The notes under the pieces are model-generated. The model was not told the DNA's origin, made no database searches, and was given only the letters and a program-made list of their open reading frames with translations. Of a DNA stretch of 64,000 nucleotides, positions 16,468 through 24,763 are shown one piece after another. The stretch is from Streptomyces sp. NBC_01353 (GTDB lineage: Bacteria > Actinomycetota > Actinomycetes > Streptomycetales > Streptomycetaceae). A program made the position numbers and the translations under genes. Where the stretch lies: assembly GCF_036237275.1 (NCBI RefSeq), contig NZ_CP108352.1, positions 8,333,501-8,397,500 on the forward strand. The letters run 5' to 3'. Every line of letters begins with the position of its first letter. Position 1 is the stretch's first letter.

Positions 16468-16510
16468 AGCCTGGTGTCCCGCGCATCGTTCGTGCGCGGG
16501 ACACCAGGCT
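16468..16510 (+). terminator. Strong stem-loop after the collagenase gene
   Basis: A perfect 18-bp inverted repeat (16468-16485 with 16493-16510) has a 7-base loop and starts 37 bases after the collagenase stop. It closes the collagen/hydroxyproline region. Confidence 0.85.
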
Positions 16511-16564
16511 TCTGGGGCACCGGCCGGACGTAGAGGACGAACGCACACCCTAGGGCCCGATCGT

Positions 16565-16780
16565 GAACATGCGGGCGCTCAAAGGGGGGACCTGACGGTC
16601 CGAATCCTGCCGCCAGGGGCAAGAAGCGCTCGAAGATCCACTTGATCACCCAGCGGACCGGTGTGCCCCTGTCGATCGGCATCTCTGGTGCGAACCTGCA
16701 CGACAGCCAGGCTCTCGAGCCCCTGGTCCGGGGCATCCCGCCCATCCGTTCACGCCGAGGGCCACGCCGTGTACGGACGT
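16565..16780 (+). pseudogene. IS5-family transposase fragment
   Basis: NMRALKGG, then after a frameshift GKKRSKIHLITQRTG and GISGANLHDSQAL, is the middle of an IS5-family DDE transposase. A base appears lost near 16600 and both ends of the gene are missing. The following bases up to about 16960 hold no gene that I recognise. Confidence 0.7.
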
Positions 16781-16964
16781 GGTGGCGGTCGCCTGGGCGC
16801 CGGCCGGTTGTCTTTCGTTGACACGACCCTTGACGTCTCTCAGGAGAACGGCACCGTCGGCGTCTTCGTGATCGCCACCGTAGTCAACACCCGATCCCCC
16901 GACCAGTCGTCGGCCTCGTCGCCCGAGTCGGCGGGGCGCACTTTGGTGCTGGAATACCTCGGCG

Positions 16965-17297
16965 TCAACGTTCGATATCTGGGCGAGCGCGGCGAGCCCC
17001 GTTCAGTACGGAGTCGAGCAGGCCGGGGAACAGCGTGTCCAGGTCGTCTCGGCGCAGCCGCACAAGCCGTGATCGGCCCTGGACGGTGGTCCAGGTAACT
17101 CCCGACTCGCGCAGCACCCGGTAGTGGTGGGACAAGGTCGTCTGGTGGACGTCCAGGTCGCCGCCGATGGCGTTGCAGCTCTCCTCGCCGGTCACGGCGA
17201 GCCGTTGGACGATCTCCAGCCGCACCGGATCGGCCAGCGCACGCAGCACCTCCACCATCCGGATCGCCTCGGTCGCCGGCTGGGACACCTCACGCAT
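16965..17297 (-). CDS. ArsR-family transcriptional regulator
   Basis: This is a small winged-helix repressor of 110 residues. VEVLRALADPVRLEIVQRL and TTLSHHYRVLRESG are the characteristic ArsR/SmtB segments, followed by a short wing (VQGRSRLVRL). No clear metal-binding cysteine pair such as CxC is present, only Cys41, so it may respond to something other than a metal. It is divergent from the MFS transporter gene. An inverted repeat sits between the two, so it probably represses the transporter and itself. Confidence 0.88.
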   Translation of the reverse strand: MREVSQPATEAIRMVEVLRALADPVRLEIVQRLAVTGEESCNAIGGDLDVHQTTLSHHYRVLRESGVTWTTVQGRSRLVRLRRDDLDTLFPGLLDSVLNGARRARPDIER

Positions 17298-17345
17298 CTT
17301 CGCTTCCCTCCGCTCGTGTCAAGACCCGAGCCTACGCACTCATTG

Positions 17346-17369
17346 ATACATGGACAAGCATCCATGCAT
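17346..17369. promoter_or_regulatory. Inverted repeat between ArsR and MFS genes
   Basis: ATACATGG (17346-17353) and CCATGCAT (17362-17369) form a dyad with one mismatch and an 8-base spacer. This suits binding by the ArsR dimer. The repeat contains an in-frame ATG at 17350, which argues that translation of the transporter begins further down. Confidence 0.5.
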
Positions 17370-17424
17370 TGAGTACGGTGCCGATCACCTACCTCAACGG
17401 CGCTCCGGAAAGGCGGAACGATCC

Positions 17425-18678
17425 TTGTTGAAACGACTCCTCCCCCTGGCCTTGGCGACGTTCGCCGTCGGCACCGACGGCAACGTCATCGCGGGCCTGC
17501 TCCCTTCCATTGCTGCAGACCTGGAGGTCTCCACCCCAGCGGCCGGTCAGTTAGTGACAGCCTTCGCCTTGACGCTGGCGTTGTCCGCGCCGCTCATGGG
17601 AGCCCTCACCAGTGCCCTGGACCGGCGGTCGGCGCTGCTGATCGCCTTGACTGTGTTCGTGATCGGCAATGCCGTCACCGCGTTGGGGACCAGTTACGAG
17701 GTGGTGATGGTCTCCCGCATCGTCACCGCTGTGGGAGCGGGCATCATTACCGCCGCCGCCTCCAGCACCGCGGCGGCCATCGCACCACCGGAACGCCGTG
17801 GCCGGGCCCTGGCCTTCGTGCTGGGCGGCCTGACCTTGGCGACCGCACTGGGGCTGCCGCTCGGCACGCTGATCGGCCGCACGGACTGGCACATCACCCT
17901 GTGGGCCGTCGCCGGGATCGGCCTGCTCGCGGCCGTCGGCATCGCCGCCGGCCTCCCCAAGGTGACGCTTCCCGCAGCCTCGCTGACCGACCGCCTGCGC
18001 CCGCTCAAGCAGGGCCGCTTGCTGGCTCTGCTGGCGGTCACCTCCCTCACTTTCCTCGGCACGTACACCCTCTACACGTACATCGGCCCGACCCTGCGAG
18101 ACGCCACCAGCGGCAACGACGCGCTGCTGACCCTGATCCTGCTGGCCTGGGGCATCGGCACCCTCGCCGGGAACATCACAGCCGGACGCCTGGTCGACCG
18201 CTACGACTCCGCCCTCATTCTCACCGGCGCCCTCGCCTTCACCACCCTCACCCTGGCCCTGACCCCCCTCGCAACCCGTACCCTCGCCACCACCCTCGTC
18301 TGGGCGGTTGTCTGGGGCGTCACCGTCGGCATCATCGTCGTCCCCCAGCAGCACCGGCTCATCGCCCTCAGCCCGACCGCCGCACCGGTGCTCCTCGGCC
18401 TCAACTCCTCCGCTCTCTACGTCGGGGTCGCTCTCGGCGGCGGATTCGGCGGACTGGCGCAGAAATGGCTCGGGCTCGCCCCCGCCGAACTGGGGCCAGT
18501 GGCCGCAGGCATCACCGCCCTTACTTTCCTCTGGCACCTGGGAGCCACACGCCGCGCCACCACGACCGCCCCCATGGCGCCTGCGGCGGCGTCGACCCCA
18601 ACCTCGTCACCCAACGGACACCCTTCCGCGCAGCCGCCAAGCCAGCAGCGTGGAGGAGCGACCCGGCACGCCAACTAG
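17425..18678 (+). CDS. MFS efflux transporter (AraJ/CmlR-like)
   Basis: This is a twelve-helix drug:H+ antiporter-type protein of about 417 residues. The first helix begins LLKRLLPLALATFAVGTDG. Motif A-like residues GALTSALDRRSALL follow helix 2, and SRIVTAVGAGI marks helix 4. The TTG at 17425 (or the adjacent TTG at 17428) is preferred because GGAAAGG lies about 12 bases upstream. The ATG at 17350 lies inside the inverted repeat and would add 25 polar residues not expected in this family. The tail after helix 12 is Ala/Thr/Pro-rich and disordered. Substrate is unknown; ArsR control suggests induction by a toxic compound. Confidence 0.85.
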   Translation: MLKRLLPLALATFAVGTDGNVIAGLLPSIAADLEVSTPAAGQLVTAFALTLALSAPLMGALTSALDRRSALLIALTVFVIGNAVTALGTSYEVVMVSRIVTAVGAGIITAAASSTAAAIAPPERRGRALAFVLGGLTLATALGLPLGTLIGRTDWHITLWAVAGIGLLAAVGIAAGLPKVTLPAASLTDRLRPLKQGRLLALLAVTSLTFLGTYTLYTYIGPTLRDATSGNDALLTLILLAWGIGTLAGNITAGRLVDRYDSALILTGALAFTTLTLALTPLATRTLATTLVWAVVWGVTVGIIVVPQQHRLIALSPTAAPVLLGLNSSALYVGVALGGGFGGLAQKWLGLAPAELGPVAAGITALTFLWHLGATRRATTTAPMAPAAASTPTSSPNGHPSAQPPSQQRGGATRHAN

Positions 18679-18739
18679 GCAGTGATTGAGATGTGCAGTC
18701 CCAGACTGCCCGGTCCGCCGGCTGCTTATCCTTGTGGCC

Positions 18740-19357
18740 ATGACTGCCCAGCCTCCGGAGCCCTCTCCGCACCCTGCTCCATCGGGAGAACTCCGCGCCT
18801 CTCACGACGACCGGGAAGCAGTGGTGGAGCAGCTGCGCGATGCGGCAGCCGAGGGGCGCATCGATCTCGATGAGCTGGGTTCGCGCCTGGAGCAGGCGCT
18901 GAAGTCCAAGACTCACGCCGAGTTGGCGGTCCTGACCGCCGACTTGCCGAGGCTGAATTCCTCTGAGAGCCTGCCGCCGCTGGTGCTCAAGGGTGGCATG
19001 TACGGCGCGTCTCGAGGCCCCGGGCGCTGGGAGGTTCCCGGGCACGTGATCGCTCGCGGAGGCGTGGGGGGTGTGAAGGTTGACTTCACCCGGGTTGAGT
19101 GCCGCCTCAGGGAGGTCGCGGTGGAGGCGTACGGGGAGACATCTGGTGTCGCGATCGTCATCCCCGACGGCTGGGCCGTAGACACCAGCGGCATGGATCC
19201 CGGCGTCGGCGGCCTGACGGACGAGACCACTCCCGACCGGCTCCCGGGAACTCCGCTGATCCGGCTCACTGGGTCCTGTGGCGCGGGAGGAGTAGTCATC
19301 CGCCACCCCAACCGCCGGGAGCGGCGCAAGCTGTACAGCAACCCGACGCAGGGCTAG
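18740..19357 (+). CDS. DUF1707 domain protein
   Basis: This is a soluble protein of about 205 residues. The DUF1707 segment is clear: LRASHDDREAVVEQLRDAAAEGRIDLDELGSRLEQAL, shortened here as LRASHDDRE (near residue 17) through GRIDLDEL to LEQAL, and it is often found at the N-terminus of actinobacterial membrane or wall-stress proteins. The remaining part is a beta-rich domain with VDFTRVECR and AIVIPDGWAVDTSGM, similar to cell-wall-active antibiotic response proteins (LiaF-like C-terminus). There is no membrane helix. GTG at 18734 is an equally possible start. Role unknown. The gene stands alone between the transporter and IS debris. Confidence 0.8.
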   Translation: MTAQPPEPSPHPAPSGELRASHDDREAVVEQLRDAAAEGRIDLDELGSRLEQALKSKTHAELAVLTADLPRLNSSESLPPLVLKGGMYGASRGPGRWEVPGHVIARGGVGGVKVDFTRVECRLREVAVEAYGETSGVAIVIPDGWAVDTSGMDPGVGGLTDETTPDRLPGTPLIRLTGSCGAGGVVIRHPNRRERRKLYSNPTQG

Positions 19358-19378
19358 GACGCGTGCCGAGGTGTTGAT

Positions 19379-19399
19379 CAAGATCTGAAAACGATCTTG
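19379..19399. repeat. Short perfect inverted repeat
   Basis: CAAGATC and GATCTTG (19379-19385 and 19393-19399) flank a 7-base spacer, just after the DUF1707 gene and just before the IS5 fragment. It could be a weak terminator or an IS end. Confidence 0.35.
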
Positions 19400-19414
19400 A
19401 AAAGCCACGCGGCG

Positions 19415-19905
19415 ATCTGACGGACGAACAGTGGGCGTGGCTGGAGCGGCTGTTGCCGCACCGATACCGACGATGGGGCGACCGCTACGGGATCGGCGGC
19501 AGATCTTCGATGGGATCTGGTGGCGCGCTCGCACGGACTCGCCGTCGCGGGACATACCTGAGCGGTACGGTCCGTGGGAGACCGCATACGCGCTCTTCCG
19601 CCGCTGGCAGACCGACGGCACTTGGGCCAGAGTCTTGAAGAAGTTGCAGGTCAAGGCCGATGCTGCCGGGCACCTCGTGTGGGAGGTATCGGTCGATACC
19701 ACGATCTGCCGGGCCCACCAGTGCGCCGCTGGGGCGAGGAAGTGGAGGGCTGATGATCCTGGCCGGGCGACTCCTGGCGGCCTGGCGGCCGAGCCGGACG
19801 GCCGCGCGCTTGGCCGCTCACGAGCCGGCCTGACCACCAAGATTCGCCTGGCTGCCGACACCTCATTTCACGTCCTGGCCGCCGTGGTCACCGCTGGGCG
19901 CCGGG
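19415..19905 (+). pseudogene. Broken IS5-family transposase
   Basis: The start DLTDEQWAWLERLLPHRYR is in one frame. The continuation RRQIFDGIWWRARTD, PERYGPWETAYALFRRW and VSVDTTICRAHQC is in another, and GLTTKIRLAADTSFHVLAAV follows a further gap. The order is that of an IS5/IS1647-like transposase with at least one frameshift and loss of the 3' third. Confidence 0.75.
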
Positions 19906-19911
19906 CCGGAA

Positions 19912-20175
19912 ATGCCCTACACCGAGGCCCAGATGGAAGACGCCATGGGGTACCTCCTGGCCAGCATGGTGCCCCTGGCGCAGCGCACCGGCGGGAGGAT
20001 CGAAGAGATCGTCGAATCCGACGTCTTCAGCCTCCTCGCCCTGGCATACGTCGTGGCCCTGCGCACCAACCCGCCGCTCCCCAAGACGGGCCCGGCCAAG
20101 GAACTCGACGCGCTGGCTGCCTTCTCCTTCTGCATGGGCGCCCAGGCCCGCGCCGTGCGGCTCGTCCAAGACTGA
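19912..20175 (+). CDS. Small unknown protein, perhaps a 3' fragment
   Basis: This is an 87-residue reading frame with good codon use. It has no motif that I recognise. It is mostly helical in appearance (AQMEDAMGYLLASMVPL, DVFSLLALAYVVALR) with a final AFSFCMGAQARAVRLV. It begins exactly where the IS5 fragment ends, so it may be the surviving 3' part of a longer gene whose start was lost. A GGAA lies 1-4 bases before the ATG, too close for a good ribosome site. Function unknown. Confidence 0.45.
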   Translation: MPYTEAQMEDAMGYLLASMVPLAQRTGGRIEEIVESDVFSLLALAYVVALRTNPPLPKTGPAKELDALAAFSFCMGAQARAVRLVQD

Positions 20176-20339
20176 CCCACCCCCGGGGTGCAGCCGACCC
20201 GCTGCGCCCCACCTCGGCTGCGGGGGAGTGGCACCCCTGCAGCCACCGACCACACACCCCGAGGAGCACCCATAGGAGCCTGGAACCCGGTCTGGGGCCG
20301 GCCGCCGGCCCGTACGGCGACGGAGTGGAACGAGCGCAG

Positions 20340-20540
20340 GCCCCCTGTCGTGGTGACGGTTGCCTCCGGCCGATTCGCCCCGGGTGACCTGGGCAGCGGC
20401 ACCGGGAGCGGCCGGCTGGGCGCACGCCGGGTGATCGGCAGCGGCGGCTTGAACGCCATGGTCTCCCTCGCTGCTGTCGGTGACTCGTCCCGCGACGGCT
20501 GTCCGAACCTCCTGGCAGTGCGCGACTACGACTGCTCGTC
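20340..20540 (+). pseudogene. FG-GAP/VCBS-repeat protein fragment
   Basis: One frame reads RRVIGSGGLNAMVSLAAVGD, then SSRDGCPNLLAVRDYD. This is the pattern of a single FG-GAP/VCBS beta-propeller blade (xxIGxGWNAMxxLxAVGDxxxDGxPDLLARD), as found in secreted Streptomyces enzymes. No start, signal peptide or other blades are present. Confidence 0.45.
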
Positions 20541-20545
20541 AAGAC

Positions 20546-21113
20546 GACTCTGCAGTCCAAGCCTCTATCGCTGAGCACGCCGGTCACCAGCGCACGCGTG
20601 CTGGCACGCCATCGCGCTCCGCGACGACAGCAAGGCGCACCTCCCGGCAGGAGAGGCCGGCCACAGCCATACGGGACCGGATTCGGCGCGCGTATGCGCT
20701 CGATCAGTGCTTGGCACGGTGCTTCCCCACTGAGGCTCCACGCGCCCCGGCAACGGCCATGTCAGATCTGACGAAAAACACGGGCACATGCGGAGCAGGA
20801 CTCCGGCGCGCCTTGGATTCCCCTGGCCGCGCGGCGTGGACGCGCGACACCGAGGAGGAACGGCGTACGTGGCTAGCCGCCAGTGACCGTAGCCCTTCAG
20901 GCAGCAGGGCGAGCTGATCCACTCCGTAGTGGGCATGTCTGAGCGCCTGGCCATGGAGCCACCCTGGCAGGCCTGGAATTCTCCTGGGTCACCGACGAGA
21001 TGCCCACGTCGCTCCCATGGTCTGGGACGTACGGCTCCACCCGGCATCTTGATAGTGAGCCTTGCGCGGGGCGCGTCCTCGCCGACTCACCGGTGGCGGG
21101 CGCCCTGGCGTGT
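20546..21113. other. Intergenic stretch without a recognisable gene
   Basis: All six frames give short, arginine-rich or low-quality peptides. I see no conserved motif or hairpin here. Confidence 0.5.
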
Positions 21114-21125
21114 ATGAACGCGGGT

Positions 21126-21689
21126 ATGACAACGACACCTGACCCGCGACCTCAGACCGCTGCCGGCAAGGTGCTCTGGCACTTCACGATGTCGCTCGAC
21201 GGCTTCATCGCCGGCCGGAACCACTCATTCGACTGGCTGTCCGGGGTCTCCGGGCGGCCGGGTCTCGAGGAGGAATACGGTGCGACCTGCGGCGCCGTAA
21301 TCGGCGGCCGGGACAGCTATGACGTGCTTCCCGACGCCCGCCCCTACAGCGACTCCTGGAAGGGCCGAGTCTTCATCCTCACCCACCACCCCGAGGACGC
21401 CACGCCGGCCGACGACATCACCTTCCGGTCCTGCGACGTCGCCGAGGCCGTACGGATCGCGCTGGACGCCGCGGACGGCAAGAACGTCGAGGTGCAGTCG
21501 GCCAAGATCGGGGCGCAGCTGCTCGAACGCGGCCTGATCGACGAGATCGACCTGCATATCGCGCCGGTCCTGCTCGGCGACGGCATCCGCCTGTTCGACA
21601 ACCCCGGCGGCGCGCCGGTGCGCCTCACACGCGAACACGACGGCGACCCGAACGCGGTGCTCAGCGTGCGCTTCCACCCCGTGCGCTAA
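21126..21689 (+). CDS. RibD C-terminal/dihydrofolate-reductase-like protein
   Basis: This is a cytosolic reductase-fold protein of about 187 residues. FTMSLDGFIAGRNHSFDWL near the N-terminus, CGAVIGGRDSYD, GRVFILTHHP, VEVQSAKIGAQLL and the C-terminal ERGLIDEIDLHIAPVLLGDG are the family landmarks (YwjB/YyaP-like). They are usually described as dihydrofolate-reductase-like, with unproven physiological reaction. ATG at 21114 is an alternative start four residues earlier. The last 183 bases of this gene recur at 45737-45919. The stop is followed at once by a truncated IS5-like end. Confidence 0.85.
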   Translation: MTTTPDPRPQTAAGKVLWHFTMSLDGFIAGRNHSFDWLSGVSGRPGLEEEYGATCGAVIGGRDSYDVLPDARPYSDSWKGRVFILTHHPEDATPADDITFRSCDVAEAVRIALDAADGKNVEVQSAKIGAQLLERGLIDEIDLHIAPVLLGDGIRLFDNPGGAPVRLTREHDGDPNAVLSVRFHPVR

Positions 21690-21815
21690 GCGTGTTGCAC
21701 AAGGCTGTGAACTGGGCATTTGACGGGTATGGCTGGGGTGTTGCGGACTGAACCGTTGTGCGTGGAGACGTTCACCGGGCTGCGGATGGCGGCGTTCGGG
21801 CGGCTGTTCGGTCAC
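21690..21815 (+). pseudogene. 5' end of an IS5-type element, related to the one at 61.5 kb
   Basis: GCGTGTTGCA, AAGGCTGTGA and CTGGGCATTT match the right end of the element at 61465-62310, read on its minus strand. A start like MAGVLRTEPL follows, with ETFTGLRM, which parallels the first residues of that transposase. The copy ends after about 30 codons. Confidence 0.75.
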
Positions 21816-22371
21816 GCTGGAGACGCCGCCATCAGCCACCGAGCCCAGCTCAGCCACTACCGACGCCGCGGTCACCGACCCCCGTAACCGCGACTGCAGT
21901 ATGGGTGGGCCACCAGCGGGGGCCGGTCGTGGCCCTAAGGAGCTCGCGGCGCTGGTGGGCGACTCACCCTGCGTCCCATGAATCTTGAACCGGCGCACCG
22001 CCGAGTGCCACCCATCTCCGGTTGCGCGCTCCGCTGGTCGAACTTGGGTGCCGTTCCTCCAATGCCCATTCAGTCGGGGCCGGCTGCGTTGTCACTCGAG
22101 GAGTTCGGCCATTCCTCGATGCGCATCACCGGCTGGGAGGCCGTGGGAGCTCGGCGGCTGCCGGTCGTCCTCATGGAGTGAGATGACGTGCCGGTGGGCG
22201 GGTTCCCGTCGCTGTCGGCCACGCACCCGCTGGATTGGTACGAGGGCATGTCCATCATGACAGGTCAGCGGCGTTTTTCGTAGGACGGAACGCACAGTTC
22301 GCGAGCCTTGTCCGGTCCGCCTACGGACTCCCAGAATCTCCTTCGTGAATCACTCGGAGGACAGGGGGAAC
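21816..22371. other. Mosaic intergenic region
   Basis: 21841-21901 resembles 45927-45987 and belongs to the same duplicated block as the reductase 3' end. Around 22100 one frame reads EEFGHSSMRIT, which resembles the LGHSS box of tyrosine recombinases, but only a dozen residues can be compared. Nothing else is recognised. Confidence 0.4.
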
Positions 22372-23544
22372 ATGGGGAAGATCGATCACGACGCGGTGCT
22401 GCGGGCACGGGTGCTGCTGTTGGGTTCCGGCCGGGTGCGCCTGCTCGAACAGGTCCACGCGTACCGGGTTCTGGCGGAGGTGAGCCCGATGGCGTATCGG
22501 CCGAAGCTGGTCGACGCGCTCCTCTCGATGTACTACCGCAGCCGGGACCCAAAGGTGGACCTGACGCTGGCTGCCGAAGCGGTCGAGGCCGCGCGGAGGA
22601 TCGAGGCCGGGGCGCCGACCCGGGCGGAACGGCTGTGCAGGGCCCTGGACGCCTACCAGGCGGCCCTGTTCGCTCTCGGACGCCGATCCGAAGGGCGCGC
22701 GGCCTGCGAGGAAATGGCGGAGGCCGGACAGAGCGGGCGGCTGGCGAACATCCTGGCCGAGGAGGGGCGGTTCCGGGAGGCCGCGGAGCTCAACGAGAAG
22801 GCGGCCCGGAACGCCGTACCGGAGCACTCCTTCTGGAGGATGGTCGAGTGGGCGGCGAACCTGGAGGGCGCGGGCCTGCATGACGAGGCGATGGCCGTCT
22901 TCGGCGAACTCCTCGACGAGACGCGGCGCAAGGCCGCCGGGCAGCGCGCGTCGCTGGCCATCCTCACTTGGGAGCTGGTACACGTCTCCCGGATGCGTGA
23001 GGCCGCCGGGCACGGGGCGGACGCGACGGCCACTCGGCGGGAGGCTCTGACCGTCCTGGAGGAGCTGGCGACGACGGGCGAGCCGAAGAACTGGAGCTGC
23101 ATCCTCGATTGGTGGGTGACCCTGTTCGCCCTGTCGGGGCGGGCCGACGAGCCGGCTGCGAGCGCCGAGTCCCCGATGCCGCCGTTCGGCACCCACCTCG
23201 GATGGTCGAGCGACACGCGGAATGCGTTTCTCGGCACCCTGACAGGGCTTGAAACGGAGGCGGCGGGGCTGCGTGGGGCAGGCCGCCTGCCCGAACTGGT
23301 GGATGTCCAGCGCAGAATCAGCATCCGCGTGACCCTCCGCGAAGGCAGCCACCCCTATCGGTTCGGGGAGCGGTTCAAGCCGTACTTCGACGAAGGCGTG
23401 GCGCTCGCCCGCCGCCTGCCCGACGACCCTGCACGCCTCGCCCGGGCCCTGACGGACCGCTCGATGTTCCTCGTCGCCGCCCGGACCTTCGAGCCCGCGT
23501 ACGCCGACTTCGCCGAGGCCGTCGCCCTCCTCGACGCGCGGTAG
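22372..23544 (+). CDS. TPR-like helical repeat protein of unknown function
   Basis: This is a soluble, entirely helical protein of about 390 residues. Repeated A/L/E-rich helix pairs (for example [15 protein letters not shown] and [15 protein letters not shown]) resemble tetratricopeptide repeats. No enzymatic motif, signal peptide or membrane segment is visible. The ATG at 22372 is chosen because of the upstream ACAGGGGGA site; ATG 22345 would add nine residues. The C-terminus ([21 protein letters not shown]) keeps the repeat pattern. It is convergent with the broken SARP gene. Proteins of this appearance are common beside regulators in Streptomyces and may be protein-binding scaffolds; I cannot name a partner. 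Confidence 0.7.
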   Translation: MGKIDHDAVLRARVLLLGSGRVRLLEQVHAYRVLAEVSPMAYRPKLVDALLSMYYRSRDPKVDLTLAAEAVEAARRIEAGAPTRAERLCRALDAYQAALFALGRRSEGRAACEEMAEAGQSGRLANILAEEGRFREAAELNEKAARNAVPEHSFWRMVEWAANLEGAGLHDEAMAVFGELLDETRRKAAGQRASLAILTWELVHVSRMREAAGHGADATATRREALTVLEELATTGEPKNWSCILDWWVTLFALSGRADEPAASAESPMPPFGTHLGWSSDTRNAFLGTLTGLETEAAGLRGAGRLPELVDVQRRISIRVTLREGSHPYRFGERFKPYFDEGVALARRLPDDPARLARALTDRSMFLVAARTFEPAYADFAEAVALLDAR

Positions 23545-23559
23545 TCCCGGCAGCGTTTC

Positions 23560-24120
23560 AGTCTGCCGCCCGGCCGGGACAGTGCACGCAGCTGCACGAC
23601 GCGAAGCCGCTCCCGCAGCGGGTGGCGGATCGCAAGCTCACCCAACTCGCCAAGCAAGGCGTGGTGTTCCCCCAGCTCAGGGCGTGTCTCGGCGAGCGCC
23701 TCCAGGGCGATCAGGCGCTGCTCCTCAAGGCGTCGGCCGCGGTGCGCAGGAACTCCATGTCGCCCAGGTCGGCGAAGGCCTCCCCCTTCCACAGCGCCAG
23801 AGCGTCGTTCAACAGGTCCGCCTTGGTGCGCGGGTCCGCGGTGCCGTACGCGATGGCGGTCAGGTCGGTCAACAGGTCCGAGTACCCGTCCTGAGGGCTG
23901 ATACGCAGCAGATGTCCCGGGGGCCTCGACTCCGCCAGCGTCTCGGCTGCGGGTTCAGCCCGTGCCAGGGCATGGCTCAGCCGCGGGGCTTCCGTCTGCA
24001 GGGCACCGGCCGGGTTTCGGGTCAGCTGCTCGCCCCGGAGAGCGTCCACGAGCCGGTCGGCCGATGCAGCCCTCTGCCACGACCGGATGTGAGACAGAGA
24101 CGAACCGTCGACACTCTCCA
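23560..24120 (-). pseudogene. Broken SARP-type regulator (winged helix plus BTAD)
   Basis: On the minus strand, ADRLVDALRGEQ and AGALQTEAPRLSHAL come from the OmpR-like winged helix. [15 protein letters not shown] and [14 protein letters not shown] come from the BTAD domain. After a frameshift near 23720, [21 protein letters not shown] and HPLRERL finish BTAD. The gene lacks a proper start and has a frame break, so it should be inactive. SARPs normally activate secondary-metabolite clusters. Confidence 0.75.
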
Positions 24121-24391
24121 GGGACCGCCCGACGTCGCAGACAGCGGCGTGATGAGGGTCCGTGCCTCCGGCGCCCGGTCCGGCACGAGGAGCGTCGGTG
24201 TCTGCCGGGCGCGGGGCGGGTGTCCTCCGGAGTCGGAGGACCGGACCCTGCCCTACCCCCATCTGGTGCCTTCTGAAGCTCAAATGCAGGAGTCGCGGCG
24301 CGTATTTCCTGTTAATCCCCTTATATGGAGCCTAGGCGTGGTTTCCGCTGTTCCAGGCCTATGTACGTTCATGTCGAAGAGAGTGGAGAAC

Positions 24392-24763
24392 ATGAAGCAG
24401 TCGCTGAGATGGAGAACCGTCCTGGTCCCGGTCGCCACCGCTGCTGCGCTCGTCGCAGCGCCGCTTGTCGGCACGGGTGTCGCCTACGCGACGGACAACC
24501 CCTACCCGCCGCACTCGACGGGTCATCCGTACCCGCCGAAGCCGCACGAGCCGCATGAGCCCGACCATCAGTACCCGCCGAAGCCGCACGAGCCCGGGCA
24601 CGGGGACTCGCACCACGACGGCGGTCACGAGCCGGGCAAGCCGCATCTGGCGGACACGGGTGGCGACAGCACCAAGGAACTCGTGCTGGGCGGCATTGCG
24701 GCTGGTCTGGTGGCCGCGGGTGTGGGCGCCGCGTGGGTCGCCCGCCGTCGCCGCACTTCGTGA
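24392..24763 (+). CDS. Sortase-anchored His/Pro-rich surface protein (LAXTG)
   Basis: This is a secreted small protein of about 123 residues. It has an N-terminal signal (KQSLRWR and hydrophobic stretch ending TGVAYA) and a mature part rich in Pro, His and Glu with repeated YPPKPHEP units. A C-terminal sorting signal follows: LADTG near residue 88, a hydrophobic helix (LVLGGIAAGLVAAGVG) and RRRR. LAXTG is the motif used by class E sortases of Streptomyces, so the protein should be linked to peptidoglycan. The many histidines could bind metal. A GTGGAGA site precedes the ATG. The stop overlaps the start of the DUF4012 gene (TGATG), so both are translated together. Confidence 0.82.
   Translation: MKQSLRWRTVLVPVATAAALVAAPLVGTGVAYATDNPYPPHSTGHPYPPKPHEPHEPDHQYPPKPHEPGHGDSHHDGGHEPGKPHLADTGGDSTKELVLGGIAAGLVAAGVGAAWVARRRRTS

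Noticed and set aside
14307-16745. 812-residue minus-strand reading frame
   Set aside because: It lies antisense to the collagenase, with a Val/Gly/Leu/Arg-rich composition typical of a high-GC shadow frame.
17350-17424. ATG at 17350 as the transporter start
   Set aside because: It lies inside an inverted repeat and adds polar residues before the first helix; TTG 17425 has a ribosome site.
22070-22295. Short minus-strand frames that could be small proteins
   Set aside because: No start signal or conserved pattern, and they lie in mosaic IS-derived sequence.
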